Below are positions 5,718-14,441 of a DNA stretch of 20,177 nucleotides, one piece after another. Made by a program: the position numbers and the translations under genes. The notes under the pieces are model-generated. The model had not been told where the DNA came from. It made no database searches and was given only the letters and a program-made list of their open reading frames with translations. The first letter of the stretch is position 1, and each line of letters starts with the position of its first letter. The stretch lies in the IMG/VR virus record IMGVR_UViG_3300042312_000512, positions 1-20,177 of that record; one strand, written 5' to 3'. This stretch comes from a virus.

Positions 5718-8700
5718 TCAGGGGGTGTCGACATCGCCGCGAATGAGCAGCGTGAAATGGTCGTCGGGCACCGACTCCGGCCCCTGCTGGACGGTGCGCA
5801 CCACCCACACCGGGAACTGGCTGCCGATGGTGTTGAAGCGCAGCACGTTGCCCGTGGCCCAGCCGTTGCCCCAGCCGAGCGCGGGCAGGCGGAAGTACGG
5901 CACGCCGGTCGCCGGGTTGTTGGGCGCGCAGTCGGCGCTGGTGTTGCCCGTGGCAATCACGCCGACGTTCTCGCCGATGACCTCGAACGAGGTGCTGTTG
6001 GTCATGCGCACGACCCAGCGCTCGGTGAGCGCGCCGCGATTGGTCACCGTGATCGGGTACTGCGTGTAGTTGAACGTGGCGGTCGCGGCGCTGCCGGACA
6101 GTTCATCCGACCAGCCGCCGTTCCAGGTGCTCTGGTCGAACACGAGGTTCACGCGCGCGAACAGGTCACCGGCCACCAGTGCGCTGGAGACGAAGCTGCC
6201 GGAGACGGGATCGCCGAGGCTTGCCAGCGGGTAGGCGTGGGTCAGAGGGCGCGTGAAGCTGATCTCGCCGTTGATCTGCACGTCGCGCACCACGGCCATG
6301 TCCTCGATGCGGTGCTCGATGGTCACCGGCTGGCTGTAACCGGTGACGTCGGTGAAGGTGACGGTGCCTGCTTCCAGATCGATGGTGTAGCCGGTGTGGA
6401 TCACCGCGCTGTCGACGCCGACCACGCGCACCCTGGAAAGGCGCACCCGCGCACAGTCGACGGTCTGGCCGTTGCTGACCGACGCGGTGATGCGTCCGGT
6501 GTGGCCGACGACAGCAAACCCGCCCGGTCGGAAGATCGGCACGCGGCCGTCGCTGGGTAGGCGGACCGGGTCGATGCCCAGTAGTGCCGCGTCCAAGGGC
6601 AGATAGCTGTAGGCCACGGCGCTGTAGCGCAGACTGGAGGCCGCCACCGGCTCTGGCCGGAAGATCTTGCCGTCGCCGCGCACGTTCTCGGCGTCGAACC
6701 ACGGCTCGGTCTCATTGCCCGCCGCCGTCACCACGGTGCCAAAGCGCACGCGCACGAGGCCGGTGTCGTAGTCGACGTTGCCGCTGACACCGGACGCGAT
6801 GATCGTGCCGTCGATGCCTGCCGTCACGGTTTGGGTTCCACCCACCGCGCGAGCGAACTGGATGGAGAGCGACCCGGGCCGCAGCGGTGCCGCGCCGGTG
6901 CGGAACACATACTCGCTGGAGATGTTCTCGCCGACGGTGGTCACGCAACTGGCGCGCGTTATGCTGTTGGTCGCGCCCGCCGACCAGGACGTGAGCGTGA
7001 CCGCGCCCGAGAGGTAGTTGATCGCGCCGCGCGTGACCCAGCCGCTGGGCGTGAACTCGCGCAGCGTGCCCTGGCCGTTGTCGCCCCAGGGCTGGCTGCC
7101 TGCGATGGCGAGCAGCACCGTGCCCGTCACCACCTGCGCGTTCACGCCGGGCACCAGCCGGAATGACGGGGCAAACGCGAATGTCTCGTTGTGGTTGCTG
7201 GTCGAGCCCGCGCTGTTGTAGCGCAGCTTGACGTAGCCCGACTCGTCGTTAGGGTACATCGAGGGCGCGTCCACGTAGGTGATGCCGCCGTAGTTCAGGC
7301 GGAACATCTGGCCCGTGCCCGCAGCCCAGCCGAGGCGCTGCGCACCGTAGACGGGGCGCGGAATCTTGAGTGTGACGTCGGGTTGAAACTGCACTGCGCC
7401 GGTCGCGTAGTTGACGCTGCCGATGACGATGCCGGAGCGCAGCACGTTGCCCGCACCATCGTCGCGGGCGTACTGCGTGGGATCGACGAGGTTCCACAGC
7501 CCCAGCCCCATCGCCTGAATCTGCTGCAGCGTGTAGACGCCGAGCACGGTGGTGTCGGTCAGGGTGTTCCACTCGATCTCCAGCGAACCCGGTTCGATGG
7601 AGCCCAAGGTCGCGGTCACCGGTACTTGGCCCTGCCCATCACGCGAGGGGTGCGCGAAGGCATCCTCCTGTTTGGGGCCCGCGACGTAATCCACCGCGAG
7701 CTGCGCTCCGACCGGCGGCAGCACATTCGGCGCGAAGCTCAAGAGGTTCTGCGCGACGTTGAGATTGCCAGTGGCACTGCCCGAGAGCGCGCCGGAGGTG
7801 CCGGCGGATGCCGTGCGCGTGCCGGTGCCGCTTTCGTGCGGCCAGCTCACGGTCAGCGTTCCCGGCTGCACGCTCTTGCCCTCGGGCGGTGCAAGCTGCA
7901 AGGCCTGCGACGCCTGCAAGGCGGCTGTCGGTTGCTGGGTTTCCTGCGTCGGCACGTTCCACGTCAGGATCAGCGACGAGCCGACGTCGGGCAGAGCGCC
8001 TAGCGTCACCACGAACGCCCCGGTGTTCTTGTTGAAGGTGCCCGCGCCGTAACTGGCATCGAGCCCCTTCAGCGAGCCGTTGCCGCTGTCCGACAGCACG
8101 TACCAGCGGCCCTGCGCCACGTAGCTGATGGAGAGCGTGCCGGGCTGCGGCACCGGGTTCACCGTGCCGACGTAGGACTGGCTGCGCGACTCGGGCGTGA
8201 CCGCGATCTCCGCGCTTTGCGGCGCGCGCTGCAATTGCGCGGCGGGCGTGTAGGTGACCGCTTTCGCGTTGGACATCGAGCCGGAGTTCAGGCTCAGGAT
8301 GCCGTTGGCGTAGTCGATGGTGCCCAGCGTGCCGCTGGCGGTCTTGAGTAGGCCCGCGTCGTCGAAGACCGTGACGCCATCCGTGACGATGGTGAGCGAC
8401 CCCGGCAGGCAGCCGCCCGGCAGATTGAACTTGGTGCTGGTCGTCCACCCGTGGCTGGCGCTGTAGCTCACCGGCGCGGCCCCCGGCACCGGCAGCCCTG
8501 CGGCCGCGTAGGGCGGCACGAAGGAGATCGGCGTCTCGGTCTGCGCGCTGGGCACGAGCTGGGTGTAGATCGACGCACCCTTGATCGTGAAATCGCCGAC
8601 CGCTGCGGCTTGCGTGAGCGGCACCACGCCAACGTAGGTGCCCGCGTCGGCGACCACGGTGTCGCGGGTCTTGGTGCTATTGCTGGCGCGCGTGAAGGTG

Positions 8701-9326
8701 CGCGTCGCAGGCGAGCCGGTGAAGTCGAAACGCAGCGCGTCGCTGATCGCCACGGTGACGACCGCCGCCCGGTAGTCCTGGTCGGTGTTGTAGGTGAAGC
8801 TGCGCTCGACCACCGACACGGCGGTGGCGCGCACGTACTGCTCCTTCTGCGTGGGCAGTCCTTCGTTCTCGATCAAGACCAACGTCTGGCCGAAGTTGGG
8901 CACGGCGTCGCTGAGGCGCTGGAACAGTTGCACCACGCGCTGGCCCGCGATGTGGTTCTCGAACAGATAGCCCGCCCACTCGGGGCCCTTGTTGAGATAG
9001 GCCTCGATGCGGGTCTGCGCCTGCTCGCGCGTGTCGAAGGTCTTCTTGGTGGAGAACAGCGTGACGCTGACGCGCTCGTCCTGCGGCGGCTCGGCGACGA
9101 TGACGTTGGCCCCGAAGTAGGTGTCGGTGTCGTCGGTGGCCACCTGCACGAAGCTCTTGCGCAGGTTCACGCGGCCCCCGGCGCGGTCGAGTTCGGAGAT
9201 GTCGGGGAAGATGGCGTTCGAGACGCCGTCCGCGATCACAAGGCCGGTGGGCGCGCCGCCGCCTTCGGGCACGTCGGCCATCACGGCGGACTTCAGCAGT
9301 TTCACGTCGCCGGACTGAATCGGCAT
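5718..9326 (-). CDS. Giant repeat-containing tail-tip protein (1202 aa)
   Basis: This very large virion protein lies just downstream of the tape measure gene, where tail-tip or baseplate wedge proteins sit. Residues 1-210 form a distinct N-terminal domain with FDTREQAQTRIEAYLNKGPE (about 97-116) and a helix-strand mix. Residues about 308-863 hold six degenerate repeats (annotated separately), each a PG(S/T)L-x-(I/V) strand followed by a G-x-(I/V)-x-Y-x-x-G turn. Residues about 870-1202 are a further beta-rich tail with VVGHTGRITASVSNGQTVD and, near the end, PVWVVRTVQQGPESVPDDH. No catalytic motif or membrane segment is seen. ATG 9326 follows GGAG at seven bases and is one base after the preceding stop. 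I infer a trimeric or hexameric tip component; no exact family is claimed. Confidence 0.82.
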   Translation of the reverse strand: MPIQSGDVKLLKSAVMADVPEGGGAPTGLVIADGVSNAIFPDISELDRAGGRVNLRKSFVQVATDDTDTYFGANVIVAEPPQDERVSVTLFSTKKTFDTREQAQTRIEAYLNKGPEWAGYLFENHIAGQRVVQLFQRLSDAVPNFGQTLVLIENEGLPTQKEQYVRATAVSVVERSFTYNTDQDYRAAVVTVAISDALRFDFTGSPATRTFTRASNSTKTRDTVVADAGTYVGVVPLTQAAAVGDFTIKGASIYTQLVPSAQTETPISFVPPYAAAGLPVPGAAPVSYSASHGWTTSTKFNLPGGCLPGSLTIVTDGVTVFDDAGLLKTASGTLGTIDYANGILSLNSGSMSNAKAVTYTPAAQLQRAPQSAEIAVTPESRSQSYVGTVNPVPQPGTLSISYVAQGRWYVLSDSGNGSLKGLDASYGAGTFNKNTGAFVVTLGALPDVGSSLILTWNVPTQETQQPTAALQASQALQLAPPEGKSVQPGTLTVSWPHESGTGTRTASAGTSGALSGSATGNLNVAQNLLSFAPNVLPPVGAQLAVDYVAGPKQEDAFAHPSRDGQGQVPVTATLGSIEPGSLEIEWNTLTDTTVLGVYTLQQIQAMGLGLWNLVDPTQYARDDGAGNVLRSGIVIGSVNYATGAVQFQPDVTLKIPRPVYGAQRLGWAAGTGQMFRLNYGGITYVDAPSMYPNDESGYVKLRYNSAGSTSNHNETFAFAPSFRLVPGVNAQVVTGTVLLAIAGSQPWGDNGQGTLREFTPSGWVTRGAINYLSGAVTLTSWSAGATNSITRASCVTTVGENISSEYVFRTGAAPLRPGSLSIQFARAVGGTQTVTAGIDGTIIASGVSGNVDYDTGLVRVRFGTVVTAAGNETEPWFDAENVRGDGKIFRPEPVAASSLRYSAVAYSYLPLDAALLGIDPVRLPSDGRVPIFRPGGFAVVGHTGRITASVSNGQTVDCARVRLSRVRVVGVDSAVIHTGYTIDLEAGTVTFTDVTGYSQPVTIEHRIEDMAVVRDVQINGEISFTRPLTHAYPLASLGDPVSGSFVSSALVAGDLFARVNLVFDQSTWNGGWSDELSGSAATATFNYTQYPITVTNRGALTERWVVRMTNSTSFEVIGENVGVIATGNTSADCAPNNPATGVPYFRLPALGWGNGWATGNVLRFNTIGSQFPVWVVRTVQQGPESVPDDHFTLLIRGDVDTP
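6738..8405 (-). repeat. Six degenerate beta-module repeats in the 1202-aa tail protein
   Basis: Entry strands PGSL/PGTL occur at residues 308, 395, 488, 579 and 817, with a degenerate copy (TGTVLL) near 734. Each is followed by a second signature about 25-55 residues later: GTIDYANGILSL (335), GTFNKNTGAFVV (429), GNLNVAQNLLSF (520), GSVNYATGAVQF (636), GAINYLSGAVTL (767) and GNVDYDTGLVRV (849). Consecutive clear units lie 87, 93 and 91 residues apart. The DNA copies have diverged. The array suggests a string of similar beta domains. Confidence 0.7.
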
Positions 9327-9327
9327 T

Positions 9328-9735
9328 TCAAATCTCCAGAAATCGAAGGGTCAGGCGGTAGAAATCGGTGCTGGCCCGCGCCGGGATGCCCATCACGGGC
9401 TCGGCCTCGATGGCGGCCTCCTGGTGCCGGAAGACGACCGTGAAGACACGGCCATCGACGAAAGTCAGCTCGAACCGTCCCGTGGCGTCACTTACGGCCA
9501 GCGCCGCCCACGCGCGCAGCTGCTCGACCGTGGCGCGCGTCACCCACGCCATGTCGGGCGCGCCGACCAAGGTGATCGGGCGTCCTGCCTGCCGGGTGGC
9601 CGACTGGATCAGCAAGGCCCCGGTGATCAGGTAGGAGGCGTTGGCCACTGCGGGCGACCACGCGTGTTCGTCGCTCCACAGCAAGTCGTCGGGCAATAGC
9701 GCGGCCACCCCGGTGTCGAGGTTCTTCAGTTGCAT
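9328..9735 (-). CDS. Small tail protein after the tape measure (135 aa)
   Basis: This compact soluble protein has a hydrophobic, beta-alternating C-terminal half: GRFELTFVDGRVFTVVFR (about 86-103) and ending DFYRLTLRFLEI. A motif QAGRPITLVGAPDMAW (about 49-64) precedes a helix (TRATVEQLRAWAALAV). The arrangement resembles small distal-tail (Dit-like) or tail-completion proteins that join the tape measure end to the tip complex, but that is inference from position and pattern. The start at ATG 9735 was chosen because AAGGG lies seven bases upstream and the tape measure stop is only 22 bases away. Upstream in-frame extension would overlap the tape measure gene with no Shine-Dalgarno site. Its stop lies one base before the start of the 1202-residue gene. 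Confidence 0.78.
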   Translation of the reverse strand: MQLKNLDTGVAALLPDDLLWSDEHAWSPAVANASYLITGALLIQSATRQAGRPITLVGAPDMAWVTRATVEQLRAWAALAVSDATGRFELTFVDGRVFTVVFRHQEAAIEAEPVMGIPARASTDFYRLTLRFLEI

Positions 9736-9757
9736 CAGGAAACCCTTGAAGGTGGTG

Positions 9758-12700
9758 TCAGACCGTGCGGGCGCGGGCGGCGTCCAGCAGTTGCAGCAAG
9801 CGCGCCTCGTCGCGCGCATCGACGGTGGCGTTGACCTTGCTGCCGCCAGCAGCCAGTTCCACGCGCACGGTGCGCGTAGGCGCGCCATCGGGCAGCGACG
9901 GACGTGGCAGGCTGCGGCTTGCGGGCTGCACCAGACCGCCCGAGGCAAAGCCCTGAATGCCCGCCAGCGCGCGACCGGCCAGCGCGTGCGCAGGTGCGGA
10001 CAGGTTGTTGATGGCCTCGAAGAAGCCCGCGCCGAATCGGGCGACCGCCGCCTTGTTCACCACGTACTCGCCGGGGGTGAGCATCGCCGGGACGGTGTCG
10101 GACTTCGAGATTCCGCCGCGCCGGTAGAACTCGCCCTGGTTCTGCTCCATGTAGTCGATCAGCTCGCGCTCCAGGTCTTTGCCCCAGAGCAGCGGCTGCG
10201 CCATCGCCGAGCGCCACGTCTGCTTGATGCGCTCCAGGCCCTGCCGTTCGTTGCCGGTGAGTTGCTTGCGGTCGATGAAACCTTCCAGCGCGCGGCGATC
10301 CTGCTGCGCCTGCTTGCCGTAGTTGTCCATCGTCTTGCTGCGCATATCCAGACTGACCGATGCGCCGTAGTTCCACTGCAGCCAGCTCGTGTACTCGTTC
10401 ATCCCCTGCAGGCCGAGGTCGATCATCTTCAGCGCCTCGAACGCCTCGCGGTTCTTCTTGGGCCTGCTCGGCTTGTCGTTCGGATCGGCATCTGCCGTCT
10501 TGCGGCCGCCGAACATCGCCACGGGGCCGCCGCGTGCAAAGTGGGCGATCCCACCCGCCAGCCGCGAAAGCGCGCCGCTGCCGTACTTCTGCACGGCGGC
10601 CTTGCGGATGACGAAGGCCCCGGCCTCCAGCGTGCGCGGCACCGTGTCGTGGTGGCCGGAGCCGGGCACGGAACCGCCCGCCATCCGAGGAAACGCCGGA
10701 GCCACCGCGCCGCCGTCGGCAAACCGCCGGACACCACCAACCAGACCGCCCGTGGCGTTGGTTTCCACCTTCGTCACGTAGATCGTGTGGGTGCTCGAGG
10801 TGTGCATCCCGTTCAGGCTCATCACCTCGGAACGCGCGGCGTCGGCGTTGTGGCTGATCGCGTGGTGCGATTCCGTCTGGATGCGATCCAGTGCCTTGAT
10901 CATCCCGTCGACGTTGGTGATCGCCGCCTGCGCCTTCTCGGTGGCCACCTTCAGTTCGAACTGCGCGTTCTGGTCGGCGTAGACCTTGAGTTTGTCGAGC
11001 GCTTCCTTGGCTTTCGACACGTCGGCATCGACCGGCAGCGTCTTGCCTTCCTTCAGCAGCGCCTCGTATTCCTTGAGCTTCTTCTCCGCTTCCTGCAAAT
11101 CGGCCTGGATCTGCAGCAGGTATTCCTTCTCGGCCAGCGCCTTGTCCAGATCGGCGATGGCCTTGTCGAAGCGCGTGGTGTCGGCGTCGAGCGTGGCCTT
11201 CAGGCCGTCTTTGAGCTTGGCCGTGATGTCGTCGATCTGGCGCGTGGTCTCCGCCAGCGTTCGCCCGATCTCATCGCGCGCGCTGATCGCCTCGCGTGCC
11301 GCCGTCTGGTGCGCCTTGGCCTCGGCATCCAGGGTCTGGTTGAGGATTTCCTCGGACTGGCGGATGCGGTCGATGGCATCGACCACGCCTTGCTTGCCCT
11401 GCGCGGCCTGCGCATCGGCGTCCTTGGTCTTCTGCGCCAGTTCGGCGCGCAACTGATCGGCCTGCCGCATCAGGTCGGTGGCCTGCTGGTATTCCTGCCT
11501 GCGGTAGGCCTCGCGCGACTGGGCTTCGAGCTGCGTGACCTGCGACACCGCCTGTTCGGACTGCTTGCGCGCTTCCTCGCCGCGCTTGGCCTCGCTGGTC
11601 TGGCTGCTGGCGACCTGGGCCGCCATGTCCATCGCCTTCTGCGCGAGCTGGCGCGCAAGCTCCAGTTCCCCGTTGGCCAACGCCCGGCGCGCTTGTTCCT
11701 GCATCTCGGCGATCTGGCGCTTGCGATCCTCGGTCGCCTCGTACTCGGTCATGCCCTGACGGCGGATGTCGCGGATGCGCTCCTCCGTCGTCATCGACAA
11801 CTGGCGTTTGGCCTCCTCGATGCGCTGGACTTCGGCCAGATGGCGGTTGGCTTCGGCGTTGAGCGCGTCGATGTGCTGGCGGTACTCGCCCAGCGCCTGC
11901 GCCAGCGTTTGCCGCTTGGTGGCGAGGATGTCGTTCTCGACACGCTGCACGTTGGCCGCGCGCTCGGCCTCGGTCTGGCCCTGTCGCGCCGCCGCCTCGC
12001 GCCGGGCCTGCGATTCCTGATCGATCAGGCCGAGCGTGTCGGTGGTGGCCTGACGGCGCAGCGTCGTCTGCTGCGTCAGCGCCTCGGTGAGCAGCTGGGT
12101 GGACTTGGTGATCTTGGCGGTTTCGGATTGCTGGGTGCGCTCCAGTTCCGCCTTCTCCTGGTCGTAGCGGCTCTTCACCGCCAGCACCTGCTGCGCGAGG
12201 CTGGCCTCGACCTGCGCGGTCAGCCCCTTGTAGGCCTCGGCCATCCTCGCGGTGGCGTCGCTAACCGTGGCCTGTGCCTTGCCGACCGACTGCTCGACCT
12301 CGCCCAGACGCCCCTTGAGCTTCTCCAGCGCGCCGTGCACTGCCTCGATGCCGCGCCCGACCGCTTCCTGCGTGCCTTGCCGCACGGCTTCGAGCCGCTT
12401 GGCGATCTCCTCGGCGGCGGTGGCGGCGGTGTTCATCGCGCCTTTCGCCGCGTTCGCGCCTTCGGTGGCGTCGGCGTACATCTCGGCGAAGATGCGATTC
12501 ATCTCCGTGAGGCGCTCCTGGTGGCGCTTGGTCGCCTCGGCAATGGTGTCGGAGGTGAAGATCGCGGCGAACACTTCCCAGCGGAAGCGCAAATGCTCGA
12601 TGCCCGTCATCAGCACCTGCACCATGAAGATGCCCGCCTTGCGGACGATCTCGAATTTCTCCGCCAGCCAGGTGCCGATCTCCCAGCCGATGATGGCCGC

Positions 12701-13795
12701 GCCGAGCACGCCGAAGGCAACGCGCAGTTTGCCGACCGTGGCAATCGCGTTGGTGAGCGACAGGTTCGCCGTCGCCCACGCCGCCGCCGTGGTGCTGGCC
12801 GCCGTCACCGCCGCCGCGCCCGCCGTCTGCCACGCGATGATGAGCGCCGGGATCAGCCGGTAGACCAGCACCGCAAGGCCGACCTCGGCGATGCGCTGCA
12901 GCCACTTCATCACCGTGTCGAGGTTGTCCGCGAGCCAGTTCAGCGCCTTGGCGAGCTTTTCGGTGAAGCCGGTCGATTCGTCGAGGCGGCTGATCCACTG
13001 GCCGAAGGCGTTGGACAGGCGCGTGAAGGACTGGCTGACGGTCACCGGCAGTTGCGCGTACTCGGCGGCCAGCTTGTCCTTCTGGCTCATCAGCGCGTTG
13101 ACCACCACGTCGGCGGTCAAGCGGCCTTCCTCGGCCAGCTTGCGCAAGCGCCCGATGGGCACGTTCAGGCCATCGGCCAGCGCCTTGGCCAGACGCGGGC
13201 TGTTCTCGACGACGGAGTTGAATTCCTCGCCGCGCAGCACGCCCGCCGACAGCGCCTGGCCGAACTGCAGGAGGGACGACTGCGCCTCGGTGGCCGACGC
13301 GCCGGAGATGCGCAGCGCCTGCGAGATGATTTCGGTGATGGTGAGCGCGTCTTTCTGCTCGCCGCCCAGCATCCGCACCGCCTGCTGCAGCTTGCCGTAG
13401 AGCGTGGCGGTTTCCTGGATCGGCACGCCGATGCGCTGGGCGATAGCGAACAGTTCCTTCTGCGCGACCGTGTACTCGCGCTGGCCCGCAGTGGCGAGCT
13501 TCAGGCGCGCGGACATCATGTTCCACGCGTCGGCGATCTGGACGATCTCCTGCAGCTTGCCCGCCGCCCAGTTGATGGTGAGAAAGGCCAGCAACTGGGT
13601 CTTGGCCTTGCTGATCTGGTCGCCGAACGCCGACACCCCAGCCTTGACCTCGGCCATCCCGGCGGCGGCCTTGTCGCCTGCGGTCTTGGCGCTGGAGCCC
13701 AGCCCGCCGAGGCTGCGCTCGGCGTTGGTGATGGCGCGCTTGAGCCCTTCGTCCGCGCCTTCGAGCGCGACGAGGATGGAAATGCGGTTCGCCAT
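9758..13795 (-). CDS. Tail tape measure protein (1345 aa)
   Basis: The tape measure determines tail length and is ejected ahead of or with the DNA. Residues about 75-280 match the conserved tape measure domain, including QRIGVPIQETATLYGKLQQA (120-139), LRISGASATEAQSSLLQFGQ and GEEFNSVVENSPRLAKALAD (189-208). Residues about 305-395 are hydrophobic and can span a membrane, fitting a role in channel formation. Residues about 425-1010 are a long Glu/Gln/Ala/Arg-rich coiled coil. The C-terminus carries a duplicated motif: DTVPRTLEAGAFVIRKAAV from residue 1050 and DTVPAMLTPGEYVVNKAAV from residue 1233. If about 0.15 nm per residue holds as in lambda, the tail would be roughly 200 nm. The ATG at 13795 is preceded by AGGTGG and lies one base after the upstream stop. 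No lysozyme or peptidase motif was seen. Confidence 0.95.
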   Translation of the reverse strand: MANRISILVALEGADEGLKRAITNAERSLGGLGSSAKTAGDKAAAGMAEVKAGVSAFGDQISKAKTQLLAFLTINWAAGKLQEIVQIADAWNMMSARLKLATAGQREYTVAQKELFAIAQRIGVPIQETATLYGKLQQAVRMLGGEQKDALTITEIISQALRISGASATEAQSSLLQFGQALSAGVLRGEEFNSVVENSPRLAKALADGLNVPIGRLRKLAEEGRLTADVVVNALMSQKDKLAAEYAQLPVTVSQSFTRLSNAFGQWISRLDESTGFTEKLAKALNWLADNLDTVMKWLQRIAEVGLAVLVYRLIPALIIAWQTAGAAAVTAASTTAAAWATANLSLTNAIATVGKLRVAFGVLGAAIIGWEIGTWLAEKFEIVRKAGIFMVQVLMTGIEHLRFRWEVFAAIFTSDTIAEATKRHQERLTEMNRIFAEMYADATEGANAAKGAMNTAATAAEEIAKRLEAVRQGTQEAVGRGIEAVHGALEKLKGRLGEVEQSVGKAQATVSDATARMAEAYKGLTAQVEASLAQQVLAVKSRYDQEKAELERTQQSETAKITKSTQLLTEALTQQTTLRRQATTDTLGLIDQESQARREAAARQGQTEAERAANVQRVENDILATKRQTLAQALGEYRQHIDALNAEANRHLAEVQRIEEAKRQLSMTTEERIRDIRRQGMTEYEATEDRKRQIAEMQEQARRALANGELELARQLAQKAMDMAAQVASSQTSEAKRGEEARKQSEQAVSQVTQLEAQSREAYRRQEYQQATDLMRQADQLRAELAQKTKDADAQAAQGKQGVVDAIDRIRQSEEILNQTLDAEAKAHQTAAREAISARDEIGRTLAETTRQIDDITAKLKDGLKATLDADTTRFDKAIADLDKALAEKEYLLQIQADLQEAEKKLKEYEALLKEGKTLPVDADVSKAKEALDKLKVYADQNAQFELKVATEKAQAAITNVDGMIKALDRIQTESHHAISHNADAARSEVMSLNGMHTSSTHTIYVTKVETNATGGLVGGVRRFADGGAVAPAFPRMAGGSVPGSGHHDTVPRTLEAGAFVIRKAAVQKYGSGALSRLAGGIAHFARGGPVAMFGGRKTADADPNDKPSRPKKNREAFEALKMIDLGLQGMNEYTSWLQWNYGASVSLDMRSKTMDNYGKQAQQDRRALEGFIDRKQLTGNERQGLERIKQTWRSAMAQPLLWGKDLERELIDYMEQNQGEFYRRGGISKSDTVPAMLTPGEYVVNKAAVARFGAGFFEAINNLSAPAHALAGRALAGIQGFASGGLVQPASRSLPRPSLPDGAPTRTVRVELAAGGSKVNATVDARDEARLLQLLDAARARTV

Positions 13796-13796
13796 C

Positions 13797-14441
13797 TCAA
13801 TCCACCTGGCGCAACTGCTTCTCGATGCGGGCGGTGAGGCGCGGGATGCGCCCGGCGACGATGCGCTCCACTTGAAGCCGCTTCTTGAGCTGCACGCGGG
13901 GCACCAGCACGGCGATGGGCACGTCCGCGCCGCGCTTGAGCCGCTTGATGCCCTCGGCCTTGCGGTAGCGGCGCTTGAATCCCGACAGAGGCCGGTCGTG
14001 TTCCTTGATGTTCTCGGCCATCAGCACGATGTTCCCCTTGGCGTTCTTGATGAAGTAGGCGTTGCCGCCGCGCATCAGCTCGGCGATCTGCGCCTTGAAG
14101 CGTTTGCGTCCGACGCGACCGTGCAGCGGGATCAGCATCCGGCCACCGAACACGCCACCACGCTCGTGGATGCCCGACCACGGGATGCGCGAGCCGACGT
14201 AGAGCGCGGGCAGCCGGTTCTTGTCCTTGTCGAGCACCTTGGCGGTGAAGCCTTTGACGAAGGACTTCTTGACCACCGCCATCTGGCCCGCGACGTGGCT
14301 GCGCACGTCCTGCTTGAGATCAGCCGCCTCACTGGCGATGCCGCGCGCGACCGCCTTCTTGACCTTGTCTCGGAACTCGCCGCCCCAGCGGCGCAACTGC
14401 GCCTGCGCGGCCTTGCTATCGATGCGGATCGAGATGCGCAC
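13797..14441 (-). CDS. Basic tail protein, gpZ/DUF6441-like (214 aa)
   Basis: This strongly basic protein has an N-terminus (VRISIRIDSKAAQAQLRRWG) typical of phage proteins in the gpZ/HK97-gp10 tail-completion style; DUF6441 is my best family guess, from memory. Centrally it has YVGSRIPWSGIHERGGVFGG (about 81-100), a motif like the aromatic/Gly 'HERGG' turn seen in minor tail Z and gp10 proteins, then LHGRVGRKRFKAQIAELMRG. The C-terminal third is Lys/Arg-rich. Role by analogy: completing or stabilising the head-proximal end of the tail. Its place between the chaperones and the tape measure differs from lambda, where Z precedes U. The start is GTG at 14441, overlapping the frameshifted chaperone product by 26 bases. 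The Shine-Dalgarno site is weak, so coupling to the upstream gene is likely. Confidence 0.75.
   Translation of the reverse strand: MRISIRIDSKAAQAQLRRWGGEFRDKVKKAVARGIASEAADLKQDVRSHVAGQMAVVKKSFVKGFTAKVLDKDKNRLPALYVGSRIPWSGIHERGGVFGGRMLIPLHGRVGRKRFKAQIAELMRGGNAYFIKNAKGNIVLMAENIKEHDRPLSGFKRRYRKAEGIKRLKRGADVPIAVLVPRVQLKKRLQVERIVAGRIPRLTARIEKQLRQVD

Noticed and set aside
3583-6069. An 828-codon plus-strand open frame opposite tail-tip genes
   Set aside because: It crosses several real minus-strand genes, has shadow composition, and no start signal or recognisable motif.
9641-13837. A nearly 1400-codon open frame on the plus strand opposite the tape measure gene
   Set aside because: It is antisense to a well-supported gene, has Arg/Leu/Gln/His-rich content typical of the reverse frame of GC-rich coding DNA, and shows no domain.
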